The notes beneath the pieces are model-generated. The model saw only the letters and a program-made list of their open reading frames with translations, was not told the origin of the DNA and did no database searches. From Bacteroides sp. Marseille-P3684 (lineage in GTDB: Bacteria > Bacteroidota > Bacteroidia > Bacteroidales > Bacteroidaceae), in assembly GCF_900291465.1 (NCBI RefSeq), contig NZ_LT985808.1, positions 1,868,574-1,932,573 on the forward strand: a DNA stretch of 64,000 bases. The letters are read 5' to 3'. Shown here one piece after another: positions 27,687 through 35,986 of the stretch (within the stretch, counting starts at the first letter, position 1; each line of letters starts with the position of its first letter). The position numbers were made by a program, and so were the translations under genes.

Positions 27687-28124
27687 ATGATGCCGAGTAG
27701 AAAGTACAACAATCAGAACTGGTTACCGAGTATTTTCAATGATTTCTTTGATAACGACTGGATGGTCAGAACCAATGCGACTGCCCCTGCTATCAATGTC
27801 ATCGAAAATGATAAGGAATACAAAGTGGAAGTCGCAGCCCCGGGCATGACCAAGGAAGACTTCAACATCCATTTGAGTGAGGACAATGAACTGGTCATCA
27901 CCATGGAGAAGAAGAACGAAACCAAGGAGGGCGATGAAAAGAATAAGAAATACTTACGTCGCGAGTTCTCTTACACGAAGTTCCAGCAGGCACTGGTACT
28001 CCCCGATGATGTGGAGAAAGACAGAATCAGTGCCAACGTGGCTGACGGTGTGTTGACCATCGAGTTGCCGAAACGTACGCCGGAAGAGAAAGCCAAAGTC
28101 AATCGTGTGATTGAAGTGCGCTGA
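27687..28124 (+). CDS. Small heat-shock protein, Hsp20/alpha-crystallin family
   Basis: A 145-residue chaperone. The alpha-crystallin domain covers residues ~35-135 (YKVEVAAPGMTKEDFNIHLS, DELVITMEKKNE-like strand, VLPDDVEKDRISANVADGVL, TIELPK) and the short N-terminal arm includes WLPSIFNDFFDNDWM. Small Hsps hold unfolded proteins for ClpB and DnaK; a clpB gene is found at 33324. Two adjacent ATGs (27687, 27690) are possible starts. It has its own terminator. Confidence 0.94.
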   Translation: MMPSRKYNNQNWLPSIFNDFFDNDWMVRTNATAPAINVIENDKEYKVEVAAPGMTKEDFNIHLSEDNELVITMEKKNETKEGDEKNKKYLRREFSYTKFQQALVLPDDVEKDRISANVADGVLTIELPKRTPEEKAKVNRVIEVR

Positions 28125-28153
28125 CGTCCGTCGGTGAAACACCGGAACAAGTG

Positions 28154-28199
28154 GGCGCGGATGATGCAGATGAATCAGAACAGCTGTGTCATCCGCGCC
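28154..28199 (+). terminator. Terminator after the Hsp20 gene
   Basis: Perfect 10-bp stem GGCGCGGATG / CATCCGCGCC with a 26-base loop and a T7 run. Confidence 0.9.
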
Positions 28200-28335
28200 T
28201 TTTTTGTGTACGTATGGCTGCTTCCGGTATACTGGCATGAAAAGGGAGAGGAAAGGACAAAGACTTTGGATGAGATAGGGGATATTCCAAACAAAATCCA
28301 TACTTTTACAAGTGAATCAAAAAACAAGCTTGAGT

Positions 28336-28800
28336 ATGAGAATTATTCATCAGATGGGAAATTGGAGGCTGCTGGCTGCTCGCAAGACGGCTTTCCTCTG
28401 CTCGCGGCAAGTGCCGGGTGAGGCGGAAAGGCGGATTGGCGAATGGCTGGGAGCCTTGTCAGAGAATGACGGTTGTGTGATATGCGGCAACTTGTTGCCG
28501 TTGGAACAATGGATGTTGTCCCGCCTGCTGGAACGACGGATTCCGACTGTGCTGGTCCTGGCAGAAGCCTTGCCTTTGCAATGGTCGGCAGAGGTGGAAC
28601 AGGCGTTGCAGGAACAGCGCTTGCTCGTGGTGACGCATTGCGACGCGAACATCCATCGTGTGACCCGTTCATCGGCGCAAGACCGGAATGAGTTGATGAT
28701 TGAGCTGGCGGACGAAGTGGTTGTCGGCTATGCCCTGGAAGGAGGACATGTCGAGAAGCTGGTAGCCAACCTGCCGAAGGTACGCCGGCTGTATCCTTAA
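28336..28800 (+). CDS. Short DprA/LOG-like Rossmann-fold protein
   Basis: A 154-residue protein starting at ATG 28336 (MRIIHQMGNWRLLAARKTAF). The middle (DGCVICGNLLPLEQWMLSRL, IPTVLVLAEALPLQW) resembles the nucleotide-binding half of DprA/Smf, and the QDRNELMIELADEVVVGYA segment matches the DprA block where an R-N pair precedes a strand. DprA itself loads RecA on incoming ssDNA, but this protein is half its length and lacks the SGGA.G.D loop, so the activity is unknown. Four bases downstream begins an in-frame region leading to a tiny basic protein. Confidence 0.6.
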   Translation: MRIIHQMGNWRLLAARKTAFLCSRQVPGEAERRIGEWLGALSENDGCVICGNLLPLEQWMLSRLLERRIPTVLVLAEALPLQWSAEVEQALQEQRLLVVTHCDANIHRVTRSSAQDRNELMIELADEVVVGYALEGGHVEKLVANLPKVRRLYP

Positions 28801-28839
28801 TGAATGTCTGACACGCCTTTTTATAAATTCACATGGATT

Positions 28840-28965
28840 ATGGCTGATAATTATATCGAACGTCAATACGAACAATACGAAGCACGGAAGGCTGCTTGGG
28901 AGAAAGCCCGCAAGCTGGGCAAGAAAAAGCTGAAGACGACACGTCCCAAGACGAAGAAGGACTGA
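28840..28965 (+). CDS. Very small basic protein (41 aa)
   Basis: Encodes a 41-residue protein that starts MADNYIERQYEQYEARKAAW and ends in a lysine-rich tail (KLKTTRPKTKKD). It looks like one long charged helix. An in-frame ATG at 28804 would give 53 residues. Its regular, codon-like composition and close spacing to the DprA-like gene argue that it is real. The lysine-rich end may bind nucleic acid (inference). Confidence 0.6.
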   Translation: MADNYIERQYEQYEARKAAWEKARKLGKKKLKTTRPKTKKD

Positions 28966-29020
28966 CGTGAAAGCTCCCTGATTGCCATTCACACGACATC
29001 CACGTCCGGGCGGGATGCGC

Positions 29021-29482
29021 TCAGATGTGGATGCCGTAGTCGTGCTTTATCTCGTCCATCACAAATGTGCTCTCCAGCGAGCCCAGGCTGTCGATGGTCC
29101 CCAACACATTGAGAATGAACTCCTGATAGTATTTCATGTCCGGTGCATGAATCTTGAGCAGGTAGTCATAGCTGCCCGAGATGTTGTAGCATTCCGTCAC
29201 TTGCGGAATGTCGCGGATGATGCGCGTGAATTCGTCGGCTATCTCCTTGTTGAGCCGGCGGAGCTTCACGCGGCAGAACACCACGAAGCCCCGGTGGAGC
29301 TTGTCAGCATCGAGCACCGCGATGTATTTTCTGATGTAACCGTTACTCTCCAGTCGTTTGAGGCGTTCAAAGACTGGAGTTGAAGAGAGATGCACGCAGG
29401 CTGCCAGCTCCTTGATGGTGAGCCGGGCATTCTCCTGCAAGGCACGCAGGATGGCGAGGTCGGTCTGGTCGAGTGTATCCAT
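29021..29482 (-). CDS. Lrp/AsnC family transcriptional regulator
   Basis: A 153-residue regulator starting at ATG 29482 (MDTLDQTDLAILRALQENAR). N-terminal winged HTH (LTIKELAACVHLSSTPVFERLKRLES, with the YIRKYIAVLDADKLHR linker) and a C-terminal RAM ligand-binding domain (ECYNISGSYDYLLKIHAPDM). Lrp-type proteins respond to amino acids. It is divergent from metY with 224 bases between, and a perfect palindrome at 29528-29547 in that gap is a good operator candidate. It likely controls metY and itself (inference). Confidence 0.94.
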   Translation of the reverse strand: MDTLDQTDLAILRALQENARLTIKELAACVHLSSTPVFERLKRLESNGYIRKYIAVLDADKLHRGFVVFCRVKLRRLNKEIADEFTRIIRDIPQVTECYNISGSYDYLLKIHAPDMKYYQEFILNVLGTIDSLGSLESTFVMDEIKHDYGIHI

Positions 29483-29527
29483 GAGAGAAAGAATATTATT
29501 CTGTTTGGGGAGTGTATTTTGTTCCGA

Positions 29528-29547
29528 AACAGAACGTGTGTTCTGTT
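29528..29547. promoter_or_regulatory. Candidate Lrp operator between lrp-like gene and metY
   Basis: Perfect inverted repeat AACAGAAC-gtgt-GTTCTGTT. It lies just downstream of the TATATTTG box (29556-29563, minus strand) expected for the Lrp gene promoter, so binding would block that promoter. No second identical copy is seen nearby. Confidence 0.55.
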
Positions 29548-29591
29548 CCTTCCTGCAAATATAGGATTGTTTTCCATAGATTTCCGGTTTC

Positions 29592-29622
29592 TTGTGAGAT
29601 ATTTCTGCCTGCTCTAACTTTG
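29592..29622 (+). promoter_or_regulatory. Bacteroidota-type promoter of metY
   Basis: TTG at 29592-29594 and TAACTTTG at 29615-29622 are separated by 20 bases, matching the -33/-7 pattern of Bacteroides sigma-ABfr promoters. Start of transcription is expected near 29629, leaving a leader of ~78 bases. Confidence 0.65.
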
Positions 29623-29706
29623 CATGCAGTAGACAGAGGGGCGGTCCTGTTGGTCTCGTGCCCTTCCGTCGGCTAATCTGACAACGTAATGAAAGGAGAA
29701 TGAACG

Positions 29707-30996
29707 ATGGAAAGAAAGAATTGGCATTTTGAGACTTTGCAACTTCATGTGGGGCAGGAGCAGCCCGATCCGGCAACCGGCGCACGGGCCGTCCCCATCT
29801 ATCAGACCACCTCGTATGTATTCCGTGATTCCGCCCATGCGGCAGCCCGCTTCGGGTTGCAGGATGCCGGCAACATCTACGGACGGTTGACCAACTCCAC
29901 CCAGGAGGTGTTCGAACAGCGGATGGCAGCCCTGGAAGGAGGAGTAGCAGCTTTGGCTGTCTCGTCCGGTGCGGCCGCCATCGCATACGCCCTGCAGGGG
30001 CTGACGTCTGCCGGCGACCATCTGGTGGCGGCGCAGACCATCTACGGAGGAACGTACAACCTGCTGGCACACACCTTCCCGACGTATGGCGTGACGACAA
30101 CCTTTGTTGACCCTTCTTCCGCAGCCAACTTTGAGGCAGCCATCCGTCCCGAGACCAAAGCCCTCTTTGTGGAGAGCCTGGGCAATCCGAATTCCAACCT
30201 GATTGACCTGGAGGCTGTGGCGGAAGTTGCTCACCGGCACGGCATCCCCCTCGTGGTCGACAACACCTTTGGTACCCCTTACCTGATACGTCCGTTGGAG
30301 CATGGGGCGGACATTGTGGTACACTCGGCAACCAAGTTCATCGGCGGTCATGGCACTTCGCTCGGCGGAGTCATCATCGATGGCGGACGTTTTGACTGGG
30401 TGGCATCCGGACGTTTCCCCCAACTGACGGGACCCGACCCCAGTTATCACGGTGTATGTTTTGCCGATGTGGCAGGCGCGGCAGCCTATGTCACCCGCAT
30501 CCGTGCCGTCCTGTTGCGTGACACCGGCGCCTGCATCAGTCCCTTTAATGCATTTCTGTTGTTGCAGGGACTGGAGACTCTCTCTCTGCGTGTGGAACGT
30601 CACGTGGAGAACGCGCTCCGTGTCGTGCGCTTCCTGTCGTCCCATCCGCGTGTGAGACGGGTAAACCATCCGTCGCTTCCCGACCATCCCGACCACGCCT
30701 TATACGAGAGGTATTTCCCACACGGGGCAGGCTCCATCTTCACCTTCGATATCGACGGAGGAGAGACCGAGGCACACCGCTTTATCGACCATTTGCAACT
30801 CTTTTCCCTGTTGGCGAATGTGGCGGACGTGAAGTCGCTGGTCATCCATCCTGCCAGCACTACCCATTCACAACTGTCACCCGACGAGTGTGCCGCACAA
30901 GGCATTCATCCCGGGACCATCCGTCTCTCCATCGGCACCGAACACATCGACGACCTGCTGGAAGACCTTCGTCAGGCTTTTGAAACTTTGGGTTGA
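29707..30996 (+). CDS. metY: O-acetylhomoserine sulfhydrylase (aminocarboxypropyltransferase)
   Basis: A 429-residue PLP enzyme of the Cys/Met metabolism family; the length and the [20 protein letters not shown] start fit MetY rather than cystathionine enzymes (~390). Seen: substrate/PLP region [20 protein letters not shown], the Asp that pairs with the PLP ring nitrogen in [11 protein letters not shown], and the PLP lysine in [15 protein letters not shown]. It makes homocysteine from O-acetylhomoserine and sulfide in the cytosol. Probably under control of the divergent Lrp-type regulator. Confidence 0.94.
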   Translation: MERKNWHFETLQLHVGQEQPDPATGARAVPIYQTTSYVFRDSAHAAARFGLQDAGNIYGRLTNSTQEVFEQRMAALEGGVAALAVSSGAAAIAYALQGLTSAGDHLVAAQTIYGGTYNLLAHTFPTYGVTTTFVDPSSAANFEAAIRPETKALFVESLGNPNSNLIDLEAVAEVAHRHGIPLVVDNTFGTPYLIRPLEHGADIVVHSATKFIGGHGTSLGGVIIDGGRFDWVASGRFPQLTGPDPSYHGVCFADVAGAAAYVTRIRAVLLRDTGACISPFNAFLLLQGLETLSLRVERHVENALRVVRFLSSHPRVRRVNHPSLPDHPDHALYERYFPHGAGSIFTFDIDGGETEAHRFIDHLQLFSLLANVADVKSLVIHPASTTHSQLSPDECAAQGIHPGTIRLSIGTEHIDDLLEDLRQAFETLG

Positions 30997-31105
30997 CCGA
31001 CGGACGGGCATGAGGATGTCTGCCTTCCTTGTTCCGGTCTGCTTCCCGGAGAGGCAGGGTGAAAGCAGAAACCTCTGTTTGCCTGACGGAATGCATCGAA
31101 ACGAC
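30997..31105. other. Short spacer after metY
   Basis: No gene or clear terminator recognised; partial complementarities such as GCAGAAACC/CTGTTTGC are weak. The repeat element copy B begins next. Confidence 0.4.
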
Positions 31106-31617
31106 CTTTTCTGCTAACTCGTACTTTTCAAAAATACGATGAACGAGAGAAGAAACGTGAATGATTGCAAACGAAACGCCCGGAAAAAGCCTTTGATTTT
31201 AGAAAACTATACATTTCGTTTTCGAAAAATAGACAAAACGTGCCCGGAACAATATTGTTTCGCGAGCCAAACAATATAGTTTGCCGCGTCAAACAATATA
31301 GTTTCATCCCCCAAACACGATTGTTTCGCGCCCGGAAGTCAAATCTTTAGAAAATGAAACGCAAAAATACCGGGTTTCACTCTCTGGAAGGACCTGCGTG
31401 TCAATAAATCGGATGGTAATAAAAGAATGTGCAATCCGCTACTATTTCTGGCCGTATGTTTTCAATGGAGATAAAAAGGTATCAAAAAGAGAGAATTCAT
31501 GCAGATAGGGTATCTATCTGTATTTTGCGAATCGCTCCAGAATGCCCGTTCTGCTCACCGACTCGTCTTTTGGTGCGAAGAATGGGACTGTGGAGCGATT
31601 CGTTTGACATTTTGTCA
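31106..31617 (-). repeat. Dispersed intergenic repeat element, copy B (~515 bp, reverse orientation)
   Basis: Reverse-complement counterpart of 5521-6034. It ends at 31617, two bases before the LysR stop codon (31619-31621). Its edge carries TTGACATTTTGTCA (31604-31617). Near that edge a perfect 12-bp inverted repeat pairs CGAATCGCTCCA (31528-31539) with TGGAGCGATTCG (31591-31602), enclosing 51 bases; in copy A this stem is imperfect. The four-palindrome array is at 31247-31326. Confidence 0.9.
31247..31326. repeat. Array of four 14-bp palindromes at exactly 22-bp spacing (copy B)
   Basis: Units start at 31247 (GAACAATATTGTTT), 31269 (AAACAATATAGTTT), 31291 (AAACAATATAGTTT) and 31313 (AAACACGATTGTTT). 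All steps are 22 bp. The order and spacing agree with copy A although individual units have changed. Confidence 0.9.
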
Positions 31618-31618
31618 C

Positions 31619-32515
31619 TCACAGGTTCTTCCGTTCGTGCAGCGCAAAGTTCATGAAGATGGACGGGAGTCCCCCGTCTTGCCCCTGCAGGCGTGCGAAG
31701 CAGAATTCGCGGTTCATGGTGAGGTCCTTGATTTCGATGACACGGAGTTTCCCTGTCGCCAGTTCGTTGGAGATGGAGCGGATGGAGACGATGCCCAGAC
31801 AGTCGGTACATTCCAGGAAATGCTTGATGCTTTCCGTGCCGCCCAGGTAGAGCAGGACGTTGAGGGCGGAAAGGCGGATGTTGTGGGCTGCAAGGGCTTT
31901 TTCTATCACGTCGAGTGTTCCCGAGCCGATTTCGCGTAGCACGAGTGGCAGCCGTTGTAGTTCGTCGAGGCTGATTTCCTCGGCGACAGCCAACCGGCTT
32001 TTGGTGCGCATCACCATCACCAGTTCGTCGTCGAGGAAGTGGGCATACTTCAGGCTTGGCAGCCGGGAGGAACCTTCGAGCAAGGCAAGGTCGATGCGGT
32101 GTTCCTGCAAGGCAACTTCCACTTCGCGCGAGTTCCCGTTGAACATGGAAACGGTGATGTGTGGAAATTTTTCAATGAATTGTGCAAGGAGGGGAGGTAA
32201 GACGTATTGGGCGATGGTCGTGCTTGCTCCCAGGCGTAGCTCTCCGCTGTATTCGTTGCGCAGCAGGTTCATTTCAAATTCCAGCCGGTTATAAGCTTCG
32301 AGAATGGCTTCGCAATGGTCCAGCAGCAGACGTCCGGCATGGGTCAGTTCGATACGGCTGCCCAGACGCTCGAAGAGACGGGTCTGATAGTGGTTTTCCA
32401 GTTCCTTGACATGCTTCGTCACGGCAGGCTGGCTGATGAACAGTTCCTGCGCGGCCTTCGTATAACTCAGGTTGCGAGCTACACAACAGAATACTTTCAG
32501 GCGGAAGTCCGACAT
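31619..32515 (-). CDS. LysR family transcriptional regulator
   Basis: A 298-residue LysR regulator starting at ATG 32515 (MSDFRLKVFCCVARNLSYTK). The winged HTH (AAQELFISQPAVTKHVKELE) and the two-lobed effector domain (from residue ~90; GELRLGASTTIAQYVLPPLL, LREIGSGTLDVIEKAL) resemble the CysL/CbbR subgroup, which often controls sulfur or central metabolism. The metY gene lies beyond the repeat element, but a regulatory link is not shown. It starts 10 bases after the DUF6621-like gene and shares its promoter. Confidence 0.94.
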   Translation of the reverse strand: MSDFRLKVFCCVARNLSYTKAAQELFISQPAVTKHVKELENHYQTRLFERLGSRIELTHAGRLLLDHCEAILEAYNRLEFEMNLLRNEYSGELRLGASTTIAQYVLPPLLAQFIEKFPHITVSMFNGNSREVEVALQEHRIDLALLEGSSRLPSLKYAHFLDDELVMVMRTKSRLAVAEEISLDELQRLPLVLREIGSGTLDVIEKALAAHNIRLSALNVLLYLGGTESIKHFLECTDCLGIVSIRSISNELATGKLRVIEIKDLTMNREFCFARLQGQDGGLPSIFMNFALHERKNL

Positions 32516-32525
32516 GGCATGTATG

Positions 32526-33113
32526 TTATTCCAACTCTTCGGGACGTACACCCAGGGCATGCAGCAGGGAGTATCCCAGGTTGCAATGCCGGAAGGGGAA
32601 ACGGGCAGCCTCGTTCGGGTCGATAGAGAAATGGCAGACTTCACGGTCCTTGGCTTCCTGCAGGGCTTTCACGGTCTCGTCGCCATATAACGCCATGTCT
32701 CCCACCAGGATAACCTGGCGTGTGCCCTGCGACACGGAGAGAGCCTGCGCAAAGTCGGCGACCATGGAATCGCTGCTCGTCAGGGCTTCCGTTGAAAAAG
32801 AGCTGAATGAAAATTCGCCCAGGTTACTGCGGAAAGCCACGCTGTGCAGCTCCTCGTTGAGGTCCGAGGGTTCACAGAAGGTGAGCTTCTGCAGGAGGTT
32901 CGGGTGGATGAATATCACTTGGATGTGGTTGTCGCCGGGACGGATGCCGGCATCCAGGGCAAGACCTTCAATCAGGGCAGGCAGGTCTGCCTTGGGCAGT
33001 TTCCGCTTGACGATGTGACTGAAGAAGTCCCTCATGGTGTGTCCTATTTTCTCCAGGTAGCTGGCATCAATCAGAATGACAATTTCGTCAGTTTTCAAAT
33101 CTTCTTTCTTCAT
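32526..33113 (-). CDS. DUF6621-like protein (possible PIN/NYN-type fold)
   Basis: A 195-residue cytosolic protein. Strand-Asp start EIVILIDASYLEKIGHTMRD, then FIHPNLLQKLTFCEPSDLNE, VILVGDMALYGDETVKALQE and a C-terminal LGYSLLHALGVRPEELE. The spaced Asp residues after hydrophobic strands recall PIN/NYN nucleases, but the family (I recall it as DUF6621 in Bacteroides) has no proven activity. It is the first gene of a two-gene operon with the LysR regulator; the promoter is at 33131-33161. Confidence 0.65.
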   Translation of the reverse strand: MKKEDLKTDEIVILIDASYLEKIGHTMRDFFSHIVKRKLPKADLPALIEGLALDAGIRPGDNHIQVIFIHPNLLQKLTFCEPSDLNEELHSVAFRSNLGEFSFSSFSTEALTSSDSMVADFAQALSVSQGTRQVILVGDMALYGDETVKALQEAKDREVCHFSIDPNEAARFPFRHCNLGYSLLHALGVRPEELE

Positions 33114-33130
33114 AACCTTAAATTATGGAA

Positions 33131-33161
33131 TAAAGGTAGGAAATTCGGGCTTTTCAGACAA
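33131..33161 (-). promoter_or_regulatory. Bacteroidota-type promoter of the DUF6621-like/LysR operon
   Basis: On the minus strand TTG (33159-33161) and TACCTTTA (33131-33138) are 20 bases apart, one mismatch from TAnnTTTG. Confidence 0.6.
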
Positions 33162-33234
33162 GTTTTCAACACCGAAATCTTTTGAGATGCCGTCTTCGGG
33201 GTGTCAAACTTGCAGTATAAAGTGCTGAAAATAC

Positions 33235-33245
33235 GACATTTTGTC
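33235..33245. promoter_or_regulatory. Palindrome GACATTTTGTC upstream of clpB
   Basis: Four-base arms GACA/TGTC around TTT, 79 bases before the clpB start. The same palindrome, with longer arms, opens both copies of the dispersed repeat (5521-5535 and 31604-31617). It may be a regulator site shared by these loci. Confidence 0.4.
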
Positions 33246-33323
33246 ATTATTTTTCACTTGGCAAGGCGTTTGAAGTAAGACTAGCGTATTTGAAAAAGCA
33301 AAATAAAGAAAGGAGAACAAGAT

Positions 33324-35912
33324 ATGAACTTTAACAACTTTACCATCAAATCGCAAGAAGCGGTGCAGCAGGCTGTCAACATGGTGCAGAGCCTCGGACA
33401 GCAGGCCATCGAGCCTGAGCATTTGCTGGCAGGCGTGCTGAAGGTCGGTGAGAATGTGACGAACTTTCTCTTCCAGAAACTCGGCGTGAATGACCGGCAG
33501 ATAACGACGGTGCTCGACAAGCAGATCGCTTCCTTGCCGAAGGTTTCAGGTGGGGAACCTTACCTGAGCCGTGAAGCGAACGAGGTCCTGCAGAAAGCTG
33601 TAGAACTGTCGAAGGAACTGGGCGATGAGTATGTTTCGCTGGAAGCCATCATCCTGGCTATCCTTCAGGTGAAATGTACGGCGTCGACCATCCTGAAAGA
33701 TGCCGGAGTGACTGAAAAGGAGTTGCGTGCCGCCATCAACGAACTGCGTCAGGGACAGAAAGTGACTTCGCAGTCGAGTGAAGACACCTACCAGTCGCTG
33801 AACAAGTATGCCATCAACCTGATTGAGGCTGCCCGTACCGGGAAGCTTGACCCGGTGATTGGCCGTGACGAGGAAATCCGTCGGGTACTGCAAATCCTGA
33901 GCCGCCGTACGAAGAACAACCCGATCCTGATAGGTGAACCGGGTACCGGTAAGACCGCCATCGTTGAGGGACTTGCCCAACGTATCCTCCGTGGCGATGT
34001 CCCCGAGAACCTGAAGAACAAGCAGCTCTATTCACTGGATATGGGTGCGCTCGTGGCAGGTGCCAAATATAAAGGTGAATTTGAGGAACGTCTGAAGTCG
34101 GTCATCAATGAGGTGAAGCAGTCGGAGGGGAACATCATCCTCTTCATCGATGAAATCCACACATTGGTGGGGGCCGGAAAAGGCGAAGGCGCCATGGATG
34201 CCGCCAACATCCTGAAGCCGGCATTGGCACGTGGCGAGTTGCGCAGCATCGGTGCCACGACCCTCGACGAATACCAGAAGTATTTCGAGAAGGACAAGGC
34301 ACTGGAACGCCGGTTCCAAACTGTCATGGTCGATGAACCGGACATTGCCAGCTCCATTTCCATCCTGCGTGGCTTGAAGGAACGCTATGAGAACCACCAT
34401 CAGGTGCGTATCAAGGATGAGGCCATCATTGCCGCCGTGGAGTTGAGCAACCGTTACATCACCGAACGTTTCCTGCCTGACAAGGCGATTGACCTGATGG
34501 ATGAGGCTGCCGCCAAACTCCGGATGGAGCGTGACTCGTTGCCGGAAGAGCTGGATGAAATCGAACGTCGGTTGAAACAGCTGGAAATCGAACGGGAAGC
34601 CATCAAGCGGGAAAAGGATGAAGACAAACTGGCCCAGCTCAACAAGCAGATTGCCGAGCTGAAGGAGCAGGACACTTCCTTCCGTGCCAAATGGCAGAGC
34701 GAAAAGGAACTGGTGAACCGGATTCAGCAGAACAAGAAGGAAATCGAACAGCTCAAGTTCGAGGCTGACCGTGCCGAACGTGAAGGCGACTACGGCAAGG
34801 TGGCAGAGATACGTTATGGCAAGTTGCAGGCTTTGGAGAATGAAATCAAATCCATTCAGGAAGACCTGAAACACAAGCAGGGCGACAATGCCATGATTAA
34901 GGAAGAGGTGACCGCCGAGGATATTGCCGACGTCGTATCACGCTGGACGGGAATCCCCGTGAGCAAGATGTTGCAGAGTGAACGCGAGAAGTTGCTCCAC
35001 CTGGAAGACGAACTTCACAAGCGTGTCGTCGGTCAGGACGAGGCCATCCAGGCTGTGGCAGATGCCGTGCGGCGGAGCCGTGCCGGACTGCAAGACCCGA
35101 AACGACCCATCGGCTCGTTCATCTTCCTGGGTACGACGGGTGTCGGTAAGACCGAGTTGGCAAAGGCGTTGGCTGAATACCTTTTCGACGACGACTCGAT
35201 GATGACCCGTATCGACATGAGTGAGTATCAGGAGAAGCATTCCGTTTCCCGACTGATAGGAGCGCCTCCCGGATACGTCGGCTATGATGAAGGCGGACAG
35301 CTCACCGAGGCTGTGCGGCGTAAGCCTTACTCGGTGGTCCTCTTCGACGAGATAGAGAAGGCACATCCCGATGTGTTCAACATCCTCCTGCAGGTGTTGG
35401 ATGACGGACGTCTGACCGACAACAAGGGACGTACGGTGAACTTCAAGAACACCATCATCATCATGACGTCGAACCTTGGCAGTGCCTATATCCAGAGCCA
35501 GTTTGAGAAGATGACCGATGCCAATCGCGAACAGCTCGTGGAGGAGACCAAGAACGAAGTGATGAGCATGCTGAAGAAGACCATCCGTCCCGAGTTCCTG
35601 AACCGTATCGACGAGACCATCATGTTCCTGCCGCTGAACAAGGCACAGATCGAGCAGATTGTAGCCTTGCAAATCAAGGGCATCCAGAAGATGCTGGCAG
35701 AGAACGGAGTGACCTTGCAGATGAACGATGCTGCCATCCGCTTCCTGGCAAGTGCCGGCTACGACCCCGAGTTCGGTGCCCGTCCTGTGAAACGTGCCAT
35801 CCAACGTTACTTGTTGAACGACCTCTCCAAGAAACTCCTGGCACAGGAGGTTGACCGCAGCAAACCCATCGTGGTGGATGCCGCCAACGACGGTCTGGTG
35901 TTCCGCAACTGA
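33324..35912 (+). CDS. clpB: ClpB protein disaggregase
   Basis: An 862-residue Hsp100 AAA+ chaperone that with DnaK pulls proteins from aggregates. Order: N-domain (residues 1-150), first AAA+ with Walker A GEPGTGKT near 206 and [15 protein letters not shown], a long coiled-coil middle domain (~410-520, unique to ClpB), second AAA+ with Walker [10 protein letters not shown] near 602 and [14 protein letters not shown]. No ClpP-docking loop is visible, as expected. The palindrome at 33235 is a possible heat-shock control site. Confidence 0.98.
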   Translation: MNFNNFTIKSQEAVQQAVNMVQSLGQQAIEPEHLLAGVLKVGENVTNFLFQKLGVNDRQITTVLDKQIASLPKVSGGEPYLSREANEVLQKAVELSKELGDEYVSLEAIILAILQVKCTASTILKDAGVTEKELRAAINELRQGQKVTSQSSEDTYQSLNKYAINLIEAARTGKLDPVIGRDEEIRRVLQILSRRTKNNPILIGEPGTGKTAIVEGLAQRILRGDVPENLKNKQLYSLDMGALVAGAKYKGEFEERLKSVINEVKQSEGNIILFIDEIHTLVGAGKGEGAMDAANILKPALARGELRSIGATTLDEYQKYFEKDKALERRFQTVMVDEPDIASSISILRGLKERYENHHQVRIKDEAIIAAVELSNRYITERFLPDKAIDLMDEAAAKLRMERDSLPEELDEIERRLKQLEIEREAIKREKDEDKLAQLNKQIAELKEQDTSFRAKWQSEKELVNRIQQNKKEIEQLKFEADRAEREGDYGKVAEIRYGKLQALENEIKSIQEDLKHKQGDNAMIKEEVTAEDIADVVSRWTGIPVSKMLQSEREKLLHLEDELHKRVVGQDEAIQAVADAVRRSRAGLQDPKRPIGSFIFLGTTGVGKTELAKALAEYLFDDDSMMTRIDMSEYQEKHSVSRLIGAPPGYVGYDEGGQLTEAVRRKPYSVVLFDEIEKAHPDVFNILLQVLDDGRLTDNKGRTVNFKNTIIIMTSNLGSAYIQSQFEKMTDANREQLVEETKNEVMSMLKKTIRPEFLNRIDETIMFLPLNKAQIEQIVALQIKGIQKMLAENGVTLQMNDAAIRFLASAGYDPEFGARPVKRAIQRYLLNDLSKKLLAQEVDRSKPIVVDAANDGLVFRN

Positions 35913-35939
35913 CAGTTAGACTTATTGTGATAACCCCCA

Positions 35940-35981
35940 AATCCCCTTGTCTGTCATCCGAAAGGAGCAGGCAAGGGGATT
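35940..35981 (+). terminator. clpB terminator, target of the group II intron
   Basis: Stem AATCCCCTTG / CAAGGGGATT with a 22-base loop. It is followed by CTTTT and then immediately by the 5' end of the intron (35987). Joining the flanks (CTTTT + TTTGTG) restores a seven-T run. Confidence 0.9.
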
Positions 35982-35986
35982 CTTTT

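Noticed and set aside
29623..29706. S-adenosylmethionine riboswitch in the metY leader
   Set aside because: The leader is short and shows none of the conserved cores of the SAM riboswitch classes I can recall.
29483..30331. N-terminal extension of the Lrp regulator to 436 residues
   Set aside because: The extension is antisense to metY; the canonical Lrp start is at 29482.
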